The notes: generated by a model from the sequence alone, not told the origin. A stretch of DNA of 36,624 nt from Candidatus Nanohalarchaeota archaeon QJJ-7 (GCA_022865215.1 JALIDP010000005.1:1-36624); one strand, 5' to 3'. Counted from the stretch's first letter, positions 24,993 through 32,675 are shown. Program-made: numbers and translations.

Positions 24993-25367
24993 ATGGACGG
25001 GATCCCGATAGAGTTCGTCGCCAAAAGCAGACTCCAGGATAAAGAGTTCGCAGACAAGCTGGACCTGATCCTGGAAGAGGTGCAGGAGGGCAAGATACTG
25101 ATCCTGGAGGAGACGCTGTCACCGCAGGAGGAAGGCCGTTTGATCCAGGGAGCGATGGAGAGGGCTGGAGAAGAATTCCCCGGCATCGAGTTCTCCACTC
25201 TGGAAGGTCACGAAGATGTTTTCGACAAGTTCTTGAACAATATCTATGACGTTGTAGGGAGGAACAGGAGGAGAGGACTGACGATAGTCGGGAACTCTGA
25301 TGTGATGGGGGAAGTAGAAAAACAGGAGGATTCAGTGTCATTACTGGCTACAGCGGAGGAGGACTAG
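24993..25367 (+). CDS. oapB: DUF2073 protein, OapB type
   Basis: 124 residues matching DUF2073 by FVAKSRLQDKEFADKLDLIL, KILILEETLSPQEEGRLI, FPGIEFSTLEGHEDV and RRRGLTIVGNSDVM. No catalytic motif is visible. It begins one base after the oapA stop and ends one base before oapC, so the three are one translational unit. The family function is unknown. Confidence 0.83.
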   Translation: MDGIPIEFVAKSRLQDKEFADKLDLILEEVQEGKILILEETLSPQEEGRLIQGAMERAGEEFPGIEFSTLEGHEDVFDKFLNNIYDVVGRNRRRGLTIVGNSDVMGEVEKQEDSVSLLATAEED

Positions 25368-25368
25368 A

Positions 25369-25815
25369 ATGGCTCACAGGTGCATGAACTGCGGGAAGGA
25401 GTACGAGGAGGGTGACGACGCGCTTATAGCGGGGTGCGAAGAATGCGGCTCCACTCTTTTCCTGTACGAGCAGGAAGGGGAAGAGGAGCTCGACACGTCC
25501 GAACTGACCGAGGAGAAGAAGTCAGTGATGGACGAGATAGACAAGTTTTTGAGGGACGTTAAGAGCCGTGTGACTCCTGCCGATGATTTCCAGTTCGACC
25601 TGCAGTCCATCACGGTGAAAGAGGACGGCGTTTACGAGATAAACGTTCAGAAGCTTCTCGAAGAGATCCCGCTTATCGTGGAGATCAAAGACGGTGAATA
25701 CCGCCTCCACCTCGCCTCGGTGTTCAGCAAGGGTAAGGAGAAGGGCCTGAAACTGGAAGATCTGGATCTTGACGAGGAGGTCAAGGAGAAGATCCGGGAG
25801 AACCACTCCGCGTAA
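25369..25815 (+). CDS. oapC: Zinc-ribbon protein, OapC type
   Basis: 148 residues. The N-terminal zinc ribbon reads CMNCGKEYEEGD and CEECGSTLFLY (two CxxC pairs). A glutamate-rich linker and a C-terminal domain with ITVKEDGVYEINVQKLLEEI and DGEYRLHLASVFSKGKEKG follow. It matches the archaeal zinc-ribbon family found after DUF2073 genes. The function is unknown; nucleic-acid or protein binding is likely for a ribbon of this kind. Confidence 0.83.
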   Translation: MAHRCMNCGKEYEEGDDALIAGCEECGSTLFLYEQEGEEELDTSELTEEKKSVMDEIDKFLRDVKSRVTPADDFQFDLQSITVKEDGVYEINVQKLLEEIPLIVEIKDGEYRLHLASVFSKGKEKGLKLEDLDLDEEVKEKIRENHSA

Positions 25816-25847
25816 CTGATTTAATGGTGGATACCCCTTTCTCTGGT

Positions 25848-27734
25848 ATGCCTATAAAGTGGCTTGAAGAGACAGGTGAGGAGAGAGTCGTTGGTAAAAA
25901 AGGTTCTAGCCTATCGAGAGCGAAGGAATCCGGTCTTGAGGTCCCCCGGGGTTTTGTTATCACTGCTCCTACATTCGAAGATTTTGTGCAAGAGAGAGAT
26001 CTGGAGGAGCGGATACAGAAGATCCTGGACCGCACGGACAGGAACGACCTTGAGAGCGTGAGGAGGGCAGAGAACCAGATAAGGTCACTCATAGAGGATG
26101 AAGAGGTCCCGGAGGAAGTGAGGGAGGAGATAGAGGAGGCTTACGAGAAGATCAACATGAGCGAGGAGGTGAGGAGCGCGGGCGAGGAAGCTGTCGATCT
26201 CGTCGGTGGTCAGAGGGAGACGGAGTTCGTTGCGGTACGGTCCTCTCCCACAGGTGCGAGGATTCCAGGGGCGCATCACTCGGAGCTCAACGTGAACGGG
26301 AAGGACGCGGTCATAGACGCTTTGAAGGACTGCTGGGCCTCACTATATTCTTCGGAAGCGCTTAGCATGGAGGAGGAGCTGGGAAGCATCCATTCCATGG
26401 CGGTCATAGTGCAGAGGATGGTGGAACCGGAGGTCTCGGGTTCCGCGTACAGCAGTGATCCTCTGGGAAGAGAGGAGACTCTCGTGGAGTCGGTCTGGGG
26501 TCTCGGGACAGGACTCTCTTCAGGTACGGTGACCCCTGACAGGTACCTGATAGACGAGCGGGGAGAGGTGCAGAGCAAGGAGATAGCCAACAAGGGCTGG
26601 AAGATAGTCAGGGATCCTACATCAGGCAAGAACCTGAAGCAGAGAGTTTCCGGTAACAAGAGGGATTCTGAAAGCCTGGAAGATAATCGCTACTCAGAAC
26701 TTGTCGAGACCGTGAGGAAAGCTGAGAACACTCTCGGGGGAGATGTCAAGGTCGACTTCGCCCTGGCCAGGAACGGTGTCCAGATCCTGGACGTGGAGAA
26801 GACTCAGGCTTCTGGCGGTGAAGGGCGGGAGAGGGAAGGTGTCGTACGGGGGATAGGAGCGTCTCCGGGAGAGGTCGAGGGAGAGGTGAACGTGATATAC
26901 AGCGATACCGACATCGAGAAGATAGAGGATGAAGAAGTGGTCGCCTCTGTGGAGGCTGCGGAACGGCTTATACCTATTTTACACAGGGTCTCAGGTATAG
27001 TTTCGGATGAGGGAGGGGTCTCATCCAACCTTTCAGTTCTCGCCCGGGAACTCGGAGTCCCTGCGATAGTCGGGACCAAGAACGCGACCGACATGCTGAC
27101 ACGGGGGGAGACCGTGACAATCAACGGTTACACAGGAACTGTTTTCGAAGGAGAGAAGGAGAGTGCGGAGGTGGAGGTCAGCCAGTCTTCAGTGGGAGAG
27201 GCTCCCCTGACCGCGACCCATGTTAAGGCACTGAATTCTGTTTCTCCAGATGCTGAAGGGGCTGTAATCCCTGATTATATCAACCCGAGGAAGGCGGAGC
27301 AGGTCGCGAGAGAATATAGGCCTGAACGGGTTTGGATCCGTACAGACCCGAGAGGTTTCGACCAGCCGAACCTTGGAGTTATAGGGAGGAGAGAGGACGA
27401 GGCGGACGGTGTCGTGCTGGAATCCTACGGGAACGTTATGAGGACGCCAGACCTGGTGACCAGCGGAGTCTCGTTCCTCGGGATCGATGTCGGCTCGCTG
27501 GAGGATGATGGTGGAAGGGAAGCGCTGATGAACGCTGTGGAGAAAGTAGGGGAAGAGGCAGAGGGTGCGGAAACCGCTGTACTAATGGATGAGACTGATC
27601 CCGGATGCGTGGAGAAGGCGGTCCAGAGCGGTATCGACACGGTCGCGGTCCCGGAACACGAGGTCTCCAGGGCAAGGAGGGCTGTGGCGAAGGCGGAGAG
27701 GAAGTTCATGCTGGACAGGCTGAGGGAGCTGTAA
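25848..27734 (+). CDS. PEP synthase-like protein lacking catalytic histidine
   Basis: About 628 residues, shorter than PEP synthases (about 760-820). The ATP-binding region is recognisable: KKGSSLSRAKESGLEVPRGF, FVAVRSSPTGARIPGAHHSE, AVIVQRMVEPEVSGSAYS and WGLGTGLSSGTVTPDRYL. The swivelling phosphohistidine domain is present (ELGVPAIVGT), but the motif is GGVSSNLSVLAREL, with Asn (402 of the track ORF) where the phosphorylated His sits in GGxTxHAA. The C-terminal PEP/pyruvate barrel is reduced to about 150 residues and has no CGQ motif, although AVQSGIDTVAVPEHEV still resembles its last segment. It cannot do normal catalysis; perhaps a regulator or binding protein. The ATG at 25848 is preferred (TATA GATTTAAT 26 bases upstream); the track uses 25824. 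Confidence 0.85.
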   Translation: MPIKWLEETGEERVVGKKGSSLSRAKESGLEVPRGFVITAPTFEDFVQERDLEERIQKILDRTDRNDLESVRRAENQIRSLIEDEEVPEEVREEIEEAYEKINMSEEVRSAGEEAVDLVGGQRETEFVAVRSSPTGARIPGAHHSELNVNGKDAVIDALKDCWASLYSSEALSMEEELGSIHSMAVIVQRMVEPEVSGSAYSSDPLGREETLVESVWGLGTGLSSGTVTPDRYLIDERGEVQSKEIANKGWKIVRDPTSGKNLKQRVSGNKRDSESLEDNRYSELVETVRKAENTLGGDVKVDFALARNGVQILDVEKTQASGGEGREREGVVRGIGASPGEVEGEVNVIYSDTDIEKIEDEEVVASVEAAERLIPILHRVSGIVSDEGGVSSNLSVLARELGVPAIVGTKNATDMLTRGETVTINGYTGTVFEGEKESAEVEVSQSSVGEAPLTATHVKALNSVSPDAEGAVIPDYINPRKAEQVAREYRPERVWIRTDPRGFDQPNLGVIGRREDEADGVVLESYGNVMRTPDLVTSGVSFLGIDVGSLEDDGGREALMNAVEKVGEEAEGAETAVLMDETDPGCVEKAVQSGIDTVAVPEHEVSRARRAVAKAERKFMLDRLREL

Positions 27735-27768
27735 CTCCTTTTTAAAGCTCTGAGAAAGTTTCTCACAT

Positions 27769-28719
27769 ATGGAACTCGAAGAGGCGCTGGATAAGGTGGA
27801 AAGAGAGGGCTACGAGAGTGTAGGGCTCCAGGGACCTGCCGGCCTGAAAGGAGAGATGCTGGAGATAGCAGAGGAACTGGAGGATAGGGGTGTGGAACCA
27901 CTACTGCTTGCAGAGGCCACGTTCGGCGGCTGCGACCTGGCGGACCACAAGGTGGAGGAGCTGGGAGGTGAGGCACTGGTACACCTCGGCCACTCACCGT
28001 TCTACCTCGGCAGCGGAGAAGTCAGTGGCGACAACATCGATGTTTTACACGTCCCGTACCGGCTGGACCGCGACTTTGTACCCGTACTTGAGGAGGAAGC
28101 GGACAGGATAGAGGAGGAGAAGCTCGGAGTCCTGACCACTGCGCAGCATACGGAGAACGTTGATGAAGTCATGGAATGGTTGAACGAGAACGGGTTTGAT
28201 GCGGTAAGAGGGGGAAAAGGTTCCCGTGTCAGGAACGAGGGACAGGTGCTCGGATGTGATGCGGGCGCCGCACTTTCTATAAAGGACGAGGTGGATGCGT
28301 TCCTCTATGTTGGATCTGGAAAGTTCCACCCTGAACAGATAGCCAGGCACGGGAAGACCTACGTGCTCGACCCGGTACAGAATAATCTAGAAGAGTTAGA
28401 AGCGCTCTCTCAGGACGAGTATCTCCAGCAGCAGTACGCAAGAGTTCTGAAGCACAAGGATACGGAGAACTGGGGCGTGATAGCGACGATAAAAGAGCAG
28501 CAGCCCGGGACCGTTGTTGATTACGTTAAGGACAAGCTGGAGGAGCACGGAAAGAACGTGCACGTGTTCGTGGGCGACAGGATAATGGAGAGCGACTTCA
28601 AAGGTTTCGATATAGATATCTTCGTCAATACCGCCTGTCCTAGGATGGTGGATGACTTCGAGGATTTCACGTTAGTGAATCCTGAAGCACTGAACGTTCT
28701 GGACGAGGTCCGGGATTGA
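27769..28719 (+). CDS. dph2: Diphthamide synthesis radical-SAM-like enzyme Dph2
   Basis: Archaeal Dph2 uses a [4Fe-4S] cluster and SAM to transfer an aminocarboxypropyl group to a histidine of elongation factor 2. It has 316 residues. The three widely spaced ligand cysteines are present at C55 (FGGCDLAD), C163 (LGCDAGAA) and C290 (NTACPRMVDD), close to the positions known in Pyrococcus Dph2. GSGKFHPEQIA is also typical. CTTTTTAAAGC lies about 26 bases before the ATG. This shows the organism still makes Fe-S enzymes. Confidence 0.95.
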   Translation: MELEEALDKVEREGYESVGLQGPAGLKGEMLEIAEELEDRGVEPLLLAEATFGGCDLADHKVEELGGEALVHLGHSPFYLGSGEVSGDNIDVLHVPYRLDRDFVPVLEEEADRIEEEKLGVLTTAQHTENVDEVMEWLNENGFDAVRGGKGSRVRNEGQVLGCDAGAALSIKDEVDAFLYVGSGKFHPEQIARHGKTYVLDPVQNNLEELEALSQDEYLQQQYARVLKHKDTENWGVIATIKEQQPGTVVDYVKDKLEEHGKNVHVFVGDRIMESDFKGFDIDIFVNTACPRMVDDFEDFTLVNPEALNVLDEVRD

Positions 28720-29055
28720 CTATTCCTCTCCCAGGATCTCATCGATCTCGTCGGACGCTTCCCCCCTCGTCATCTCTTCCAGCTCTTCCTCTTCGTAACC
28801 TCGATCCCTGAGGATGTCTCTCTGCTTGTCGCTGACCGACTTGGAACGCCATTCTTCGCGGTCCTCCTCCTCATCTGGCTGTGGAAAGCCTCGCCTCTGC
28901 TCGCCTATCTGTTCAGTCCTGCGGTCCCTCCCTATCTCTGCAAGAACCGCTTCTGTCAGTTCGGCAGCCTCCTCAGAATCCATACCCTCCTGTCTCAACT
29001 CTGTATAGACGTGTTTCGCGGTCTCAGTCCACCTTTCAACGTCTTTATCGGCCAT
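28720..29055 (-). CDS. Hypothetical acidic helical protein
   Basis: 111 residues, not recognised. It is highly charged and helical with a disordered middle (RRGFPQPDEEEDREEW). The C-terminus SDKQRDILRDRGYEEEELEE with TRGEASDEIDEIL resembles the short helical motif seen at the ends of various archaeal and bacterial proteins, where a Ser/Thr-x-KQ helix precedes a GEAS helix. Its stop codon abuts the Dph2 stop with no gap. Confidence 0.62.
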   Translation of the reverse strand: MADKDVERWTETAKHVYTELRQEGMDSEEAAELTEAVLAEIGRDRRTEQIGEQRRGFPQPDEEEDREEWRSKSVSDKQRDILRDRGYEEEELEEMTRGEASDEIDEILGEE

Positions 29056-29075
29056 GCACCAGTTTTCCTCTCAAA

Positions 29076-29084
29076 GCTTAAATC
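29076..29084. promoter_or_regulatory. Shared TATA box for divergent genes
   Basis: GCTTAAATC lies 25 bases from the minus-strand ATG (29055) and 26 from the plus-strand ATG (29106). No second TATA-like element is visible between the genes, so one site probably serves both. Inferred from position. Confidence 0.5.
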
Positions 29085-29105
29085 AGCGTGGCCCTACACA
29101 AGGTT

Positions 29106-29735
29106 ATGGACAAGACACGGCTCCAGATGCTGCTCTCGCGCCTGAAACCCCTGGAGGACCCGGATGCAGAACTGGAACAGTACCGCACCTCTCCTGATAT
29201 CGCTGCAGATGTTCTCAACCGGATGGAGCTGGAAGGAGCATTGGAAGGAAGAGCTGTGGACCTGGGATGCGGGAACGGCGTATTCGCCATCGGTGCAGGT
29301 CTTTTGGGTGGAGAAGCATTAGGTATCGACTCGGACATGGAAGCGGTGGAGACGGCGAGGGAGAACCTGGAGAGGGTTGAGGAGGAAACAGGAGAGAATC
29401 TGGATGTGGAGTTCAAAGAAAAGGATGTTAAGGACCTGGAGATGGATGCAGAAAGCGCTGTCACAAACCCTCCTTTCGGGGTTCAGAAGCGGGACATGAA
29501 CCGGGTCTTTCTCCGTGCAGCGTTCGAGACCGCTCCCCTTGTCTATGCAATCCTCCACAGATCGGAGATTAACCCACGGGAGACACAGGAGTTCCTGCAG
29601 AACTTTGCATCGGACAACGGTTTCGAAGCGGACGTTGTCGCCACGTACGATTTCCCGCTCCCGAGGACCCAGGAGTTCCACGAGAAGGAGAAGAAGTATA
29701 TAAAAGTGGACCTGTACCGCTTCTTACAGGTGTAA
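29106..29735 (+). CDS. METTL5-like RNA adenine-N6 methyltransferase
   Basis: About 209 residues. It begins LQMLLSRLKPLEDPDAELEQYRTSPDIAADVL, as in METTL5, which methylates an adenine of small-subunit rRNA in eukaryotes. The SAM motif is AVDLGCGNGVFAIGAGLLGG, followed by GIDSDMEAV and the catalytic AVTNPPFG. VYAILHRSE fits the family substrate-binding region. The ATG at 29106 is chosen over the GTG at 29088 because of TATA spacing. The rRNA target is inferred by homology. RpoL follows directly. Confidence 0.9.
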   Translation: MDKTRLQMLLSRLKPLEDPDAELEQYRTSPDIAADVLNRMELEGALEGRAVDLGCGNGVFAIGAGLLGGEALGIDSDMEAVETARENLERVEEETGENLDVEFKEKDVKDLEMDAESAVTNPPFGVQKRDMNRVFLRAAFETAPLVYAILHRSEINPRETQEFLQNFASDNGFEADVVATYDFPLPRTQEFHEKEKKYIKVDLYRFLQV

Positions 29736-29738
29736 GAA

Positions 29739-29987
29739 TTGGAACTAGATGTGCGTGAACAGGACGGTAAATTGATTGTGGCGCCTTCGGAACGGAACCA
29801 CACTATGATGACTCTCCTGAAGCAGCCTGTCTGGGATGCGGGTGGGAAGGCCGGTTACAACCAGGGGCATCCATACGAGGGTAGCGGTGGAGAACTCGTT
29901 ATCGAAGCCGAAGACCCTGAAGAGGTTCTCGAGGAGGCTGTAGAAACGGTACGGGATGAGCTGGAAGAGTTCAAGGACGCTTTCTGA
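29739..29987 (+). CDS. rpoL: RNA polymerase subunit L (Rpo11)
   Basis: The alpha-like small subunit that dimerises with RpoD. It has 82 residues. NHTMMTLLKQPVWDAGGKAGYNQGHPYEG fits the RpoL core (usually DHT-LNLL ... Y-I-HP), and the rest forms the long C-terminal helix EDPEEVLEEAVETVRDELEEF. The start is TTG with AGGTG six bases upstream, overlapping the end of the methyltransferase transcript. It is more acidic and diverged than usual. Confidence 0.85.
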   Translation: MELDVREQDGKLIVAPSERNHTMMTLLKQPVWDAGGKAGYNQGHPYEGSGGELVIEAEDPEEVLEEAVETVRDELEEFKDAF

Positions 29988-30293
29988 TCATACCTTCTCG
30001 ACTTCTTCCTTCCCGATCAGGTACCTCACGGTCAGGTATACGAGGAACGCTATTATCAGGAAGTCAAGTAACGCACCTATGATGTGGCCGATCCCGAACT
30101 CAGCCTGGTAAAGCGTCACGGTGGCTTCTCTCCAGCTCTCTCCGGGAAGGATCACTCCTATGATAGGCATCAGTACGTTTTCCACGAACGCATTCACCAG
30201 GTCCTTCGCCGCTGTACCGATAACGATCGCTATGGCCAGCCCGATAACGCTGTACTCCTTCAGGAACCGGATGAAGTCCTCGGATACCTCCAT
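29988..30293 (-). CDS. mscL: Large-conductance mechanosensitive channel
   Basis: A pressure valve for hypo-osmotic shock. It has 101 residues: an N-terminal amphipathic helix (EDFIRFLKEYSV), a first membrane helix (IGLAIAIVIGTAAKDLVNAFVE) with the conserved small-residue pattern, LMPIIGVILPG, a second helix (GALLDFLIIAFLVYLTVRYL) and a short charged tail. It is shorter than bacterial MscL but complete. Its stop abuts the rpoL stop (TGATCA). Confidence 0.93.
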   Translation of the reverse strand: MEVSEDFIRFLKEYSVIGLAIAIVIGTAAKDLVNAFVENVLMPIIGVILPGESWREATVTLYQAEFGIGHIIGALLDFLIIAFLVYLTVRYLIGKEEVEKV

Positions 30294-30314
30294 AAAAAGG
30301 TTTTTTCACCCCCG

Positions 30315-30323
30315 ATTATTAAT
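30315..30323. promoter_or_regulatory. Shared TATA box for mscL and DUF99 genes
   Basis: ATTATTAAT lies 26 bases before the mscL ATG (30293) and 27 before the DUF99 ATG (30346). No other TATA-like element is present in the 52-base gap. Inferred from position. Confidence 0.5.
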
Positions 30324-30345
30324 GTTATCGCGAACAGTTTCTTCC

Positions 30346-30927
30346 ATGAGAGCTGTGAAGGACGAGGTCAGGCTTCTAGGGGTTGATGATGCCCCGTTCG
30401 AGTTCGAGGACGAGACTACAGAACTGGTCGGGACTGTCTTCCGTGGAGGCGACTATATCGAAGGAGTTCTCGTGGAAGAGGTCGAGGTGGACGGGTTCGA
30501 CGTGACCGAGAAACTGTTGAAGATGGTGAACGAGAGCAGGCATAAAGATCAGATCCAGGCGGTCCTGCTTGATGGTGTAACTTTCGCGGGTTTCAACGTT
30601 GTCGACCTTGAAAAGGTCGCGGAGGAGGGGGAAGTGGGTGCGATAGCGGTGAGCCGGAACGAACCGGACAGGGAGAGGATGGACAGAGGCCTGGATAACG
30701 TGGAAAAAAAGCAGGAGAGGAAGGAGATGATAGATAAAGCTGGGGAGGCGAAGCGGCACGAACAGGATGAAGGCCCGGTGTTCTTCCAGCATTCAGGTAT
30801 CTCGGAGGAGAAGACACGAGAAGTTCTGGAGCTGGCGAACGTCCGCGGAGTCCTTCCGGAACCGGTGCGCGTATCGCATCTCATAGCCGCAGGTCTAAAA
30901 AGCGGCGAATCAAAGGGAAGTGCATAG
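30346..30927 (+). CDS. DUF99 family protein (UPF0215, endonuclease-V-like fold)
   Basis: 193 residues from the ATG at 30346; the track ORF begins far upstream through the mscL gene and is not credible there. KDEVRLLGVDDAPFEF is the DUF99 signature, with acidic residues at the position of the endonuclease V active site. VLLDGVTFAGFNVVD and GAIAVSRNEPD are also conserved. The family is annotated as a dU endonuclease, but activity is not established here. It may be cotranscribed with the signal peptidase gene 2 bases downstream. Confidence 0.88.
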   Translation: MRAVKDEVRLLGVDDAPFEFEDETTELVGTVFRGGDYIEGVLVEEVEVDGFDVTEKLLKMVNESRHKDQIQAVLLDGVTFAGFNVVDLEKVAEEGEVGAIAVSRNEPDRERMDRGLDNVEKKQERKEMIDKAGEAKRHEQDEGPVFFQHSGISEEKTREVLELANVRGVLPEPVRVSHLIAAGLKSGESKGSA

Positions 30928-30929
30928 AT

Positions 30930-31376
30930 ATGGGGTTGAAGAACGATGTCGCTTTCGTTGCTGTAGCACTACTCCTGGCCTACGGGATCTACCAGACTGT
31001 AGGTCTAGCTCTGGGGACGCAGGTGCCCGTGGTGGCAGTCACTTCGGGTTCCATGGAACCGAACCTTCACCGCGGAGACATGATAGTTGTCGAGGGAGAA
31101 CCATGGGAGGAGATAGAGGTCGGTGAGATAATAGTTTTCGAATCAGGAGACATGCCGGTACCGGTTATCCACCGGGTTATAGAGAAGAACGAGACAGCTC
31201 TCCAGACTCAAGGGGACGCACTGAATACCCAGCACGAGTTCGAGAAGCACATAACCGAGGACCAGGTGATGGGGACAGCCCTTTTCTCGATCCCGATGAT
31301 AGGCCACGTGAAACTGGTGCCGACCTGTTTCTACCTCCAGATCCAGCGGAATAATGTCCCTCCCACGATCTGCTGA
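30930..31376 (+). CDS. Type I signal peptidase (Sec11 type)
   Basis: A membrane protease of 148 residues that cleaves signal peptides. One N-terminal membrane helix (VAFVAVALLLAYGIYQTVGL) precedes the catalytic serine S41 (VTSGSMEPNLHRGDMI), the histidine H81 (VPVIHRVI, replacing the bacterial lysine) and D96 (QGDALN). This is the archaeal/ER Ser-His-Asp arrangement. It could process the beta-helix protein in this window. The start is 2 bases after the DUF99 stop. Confidence 0.93.
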   Translation: MGLKNDVAFVAVALLLAYGIYQTVGLALGTQVPVVAVTSGSMEPNLHRGDMIVVEGEPWEEIEVGEIIVFESGDMPVPVIHRVIEKNETALQTQGDALNTQHEFEKHITEDQVMGTALFSIPMIGHVKLVPTCFYLQIQRNNVPPTIC

Positions 31377-31415
31377 AAAATCTACTTTTAAGCCTTCAGT
31401 GCCGTTTCCCACCAC

Positions 31416-32162
31416 ATGAAGCTGCTAGGCCGGTTCGAGACGGTGGAAAGCTATCCCGCCATATATGACCCTGAGGCGGACGCAGCAGTGGTTTCGGACC
31501 TGCATCTCGGTCTCGAATCGCTGATGGCTGAAGGCGGGGTATTCATGCCGAAGTTCCAGCTGAAGGAGATGAAGGAGGATCTTGAGGAGCTGCTGGAACA
31601 GACCGGTGCGGAGAAGCTTATCGTCCTGGGAGACGTGAAGCACGAGTTCTCCGAAACCTCGAAAGGAGAAAAGGAGGAGGTTCAGGAACTGCTCGACTTT
31701 CTCTCCGACAGGGTAGAGGAAGTACTGTTGGTCAAAGGAAACCACGACAACTATCTTATATACGCTGTAGAAGATTACGATCACGTGGAACTGGAGGACA
31801 GATTCGTGCTGGAGGACGCGCTCTACATCCACGGACATGAACTGGTCGAGGACCTGGAGACCTTCGATGCCTCTTACGTAGTTATCGGACACGAGCATCC
31901 TGCACTAGCGCTGAAAGACGAGGTCGGTGTAAAGGAGAAGCTCCCCGCATTCCTCTACGGTGAGATGGATGACGGGAGGGAATTACTGGTGCTTCCTGCG
32001 TTCTCCAAACTGGCAGATGGTTCCCAGGTCAACCAGGTGAGTGAGGAGGAGCTGATGTCACCGTTCCTGAAGCAGAAGATAGATATAGGCGAGATGGAGG
32101 CAGTAGGTGTTGACAGGGAAGCAGGACTCTTCGAGTTTCCCTCGCTCCGTAAACTGCGGTAG
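31416..32162 (+). CDS. Calcineurin-like metallophosphoesterase
   Basis: 248 residues of the archaeal SbcD-related phosphoesterase family (TIGR00024 type). Metal-binding motifs in order are VSDLHLGLES, LGDVKHEF, KGNHDNYL, HGHEL and IGHEHP. The substrate is unknown; relatives are linked to a Lhr-type helicase in some genomes. CTTTTAAGCC lies about 26 bases before the ATG. Its last codons and stop form part of a hairpin (32148-32171). Confidence 0.93.
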   Translation: MKLLGRFETVESYPAIYDPEADAAVVSDLHLGLESLMAEGGVFMPKFQLKEMKEDLEELLEQTGAEKLIVLGDVKHEFSETSKGEKEEVQELLDFLSDRVEEVLLVKGNHDNYLIYAVEDYDHVELEDRFVLEDALYIHGHELVEDLETFDASYVVIGHEHPALALKDEVGVKEKLPAFLYGEMDDGRELLVLPAFSKLADGSQVNQVSEEELMSPFLKQKIDIGEMEAVGVDREAGLFEFPSLRKLR

Positions 32163-32171
32163 CAGTTTACG
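32148..32171. repeat. Inverted repeat across the phosphoesterase stop codon
   Basis: Arms CGTAAACTGC and GCAGTTTACG with a GGTA loop: ten perfect pairs. The second arm can instead pair with another CGTAAACTGC at 32259-32268, giving a larger structure around the two following hairpins. Confidence 0.75.
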
Positions 32172-32175
32172 TCGA

Positions 32176-32238
32176 TCGAGTTAAATCGCATCTTTCTCGG
32201 AGAAAGATGCTCGAACATCGTTCCGGAGGAACGATGTG
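32176..32238. repeat. Tandem-hairpin element, copy 1
   Basis: TCGAGTTAAATC leads into two 23-base hairpins separated by TCGA. Hairpin one (32188-32210) has arms GCATCTTTCT and AGAAAGATGC; hairpin two (32215-32237) has arms ACATCGTTCC and GGAACGATGT, with a GGA loop. A related block lies at 33844-33907. It sits between convergent stop codons. Role unknown: transcript end, small RNA or remnant mobile element. Confidence 0.8.
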
Positions 32239-32269
32239 ATCTCCGGTTTATCGAGCTCCGTAAACTGCG

Positions 32270-32662
32270 CTAGTGCAGGATGTTACCCTCTTCGTCAGGA
32301 TCGTAGATATCGGCTTCGTTCTCCTCCCTCTCCTCTTCCTCCATCTCTTTCAGTTTCTCCTCCTTCGCCTCTTCTTTCAATTCCTTGAACCTCTTGCTGG
32401 CCATGTCCTCTTCTGATCCATCGGAAGATTTCTCTTCTTCTCGAGGTTGCCTTACCGGTGAAGGTTCCGGTTCAGGGGAAGCCTCCTTCCTCTCCGGAGA
32501 ACCTGTTTCGGCGGGAGAACTTTGATCTTCCACCTTCTCCTCCCCCGGCTGTATGTCCAGTCCTTTAAGTCCTGAATCTTCGGAACTTTCCTTTCTTTCA
32601 GGACTCTCGTCACTCTCCAGCTTGGACTTGATCTTGTCCGCGGGGTCCTCCTCGAATTCCAT
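32270..32662 (-). CDS. Acidic disordered protein
   Basis: 130 residues from the ATG at 32662; the track extension to 32866 runs antiparallel to no promoter and reads through the DedA gene in another frame. MEFEEDPADKIKSKLES is followed by a low-complexity Ser/Pro/Glu region and a charged helix (MASKRFKELKEEAKEEKLKE). It is probably an intrinsically disordered protein; no family recognised. TATA TTTTAAATAAG lies about 23 bases upstream and overlaps the DedA stop. Confidence 0.62.
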   Translation of the reverse strand: MEFEEDPADKIKSKLESDESPERKESSEDSGLKGLDIQPGEEKVEDQSSPAETGSPERKEASPEPEPSPVRQPREEEKSSDGSEEDMASKRFKELKEEAKEEKLKEMEEEEREENEADIYDPDEEGNILH

Positions 32663-32675
32663 ATGAAAAGGATAT

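Larger units (their letters stand above)
32144..32273. repeat. 19-base direct repeats flanking the hairpin element
   Basis: GCTCCGTAAACTGCGGTAG (32144-32162, the 3' end of the phosphoesterase gene) recurs as GCTCCGTAAACTGCGCTAG at 32255-32273, with one mismatch, 111 bases apart. The pattern resembles the duplicated site left by an inserted element that spares the gene end, but no recombinase is nearby. Confidence 0.6.

Noticed and set aside
30121-30345. Upstream extension of the DUF99 ORF
   Set aside because: It runs antisense through mscL; the conserved start and TATA spacing place the gene start at 30346.
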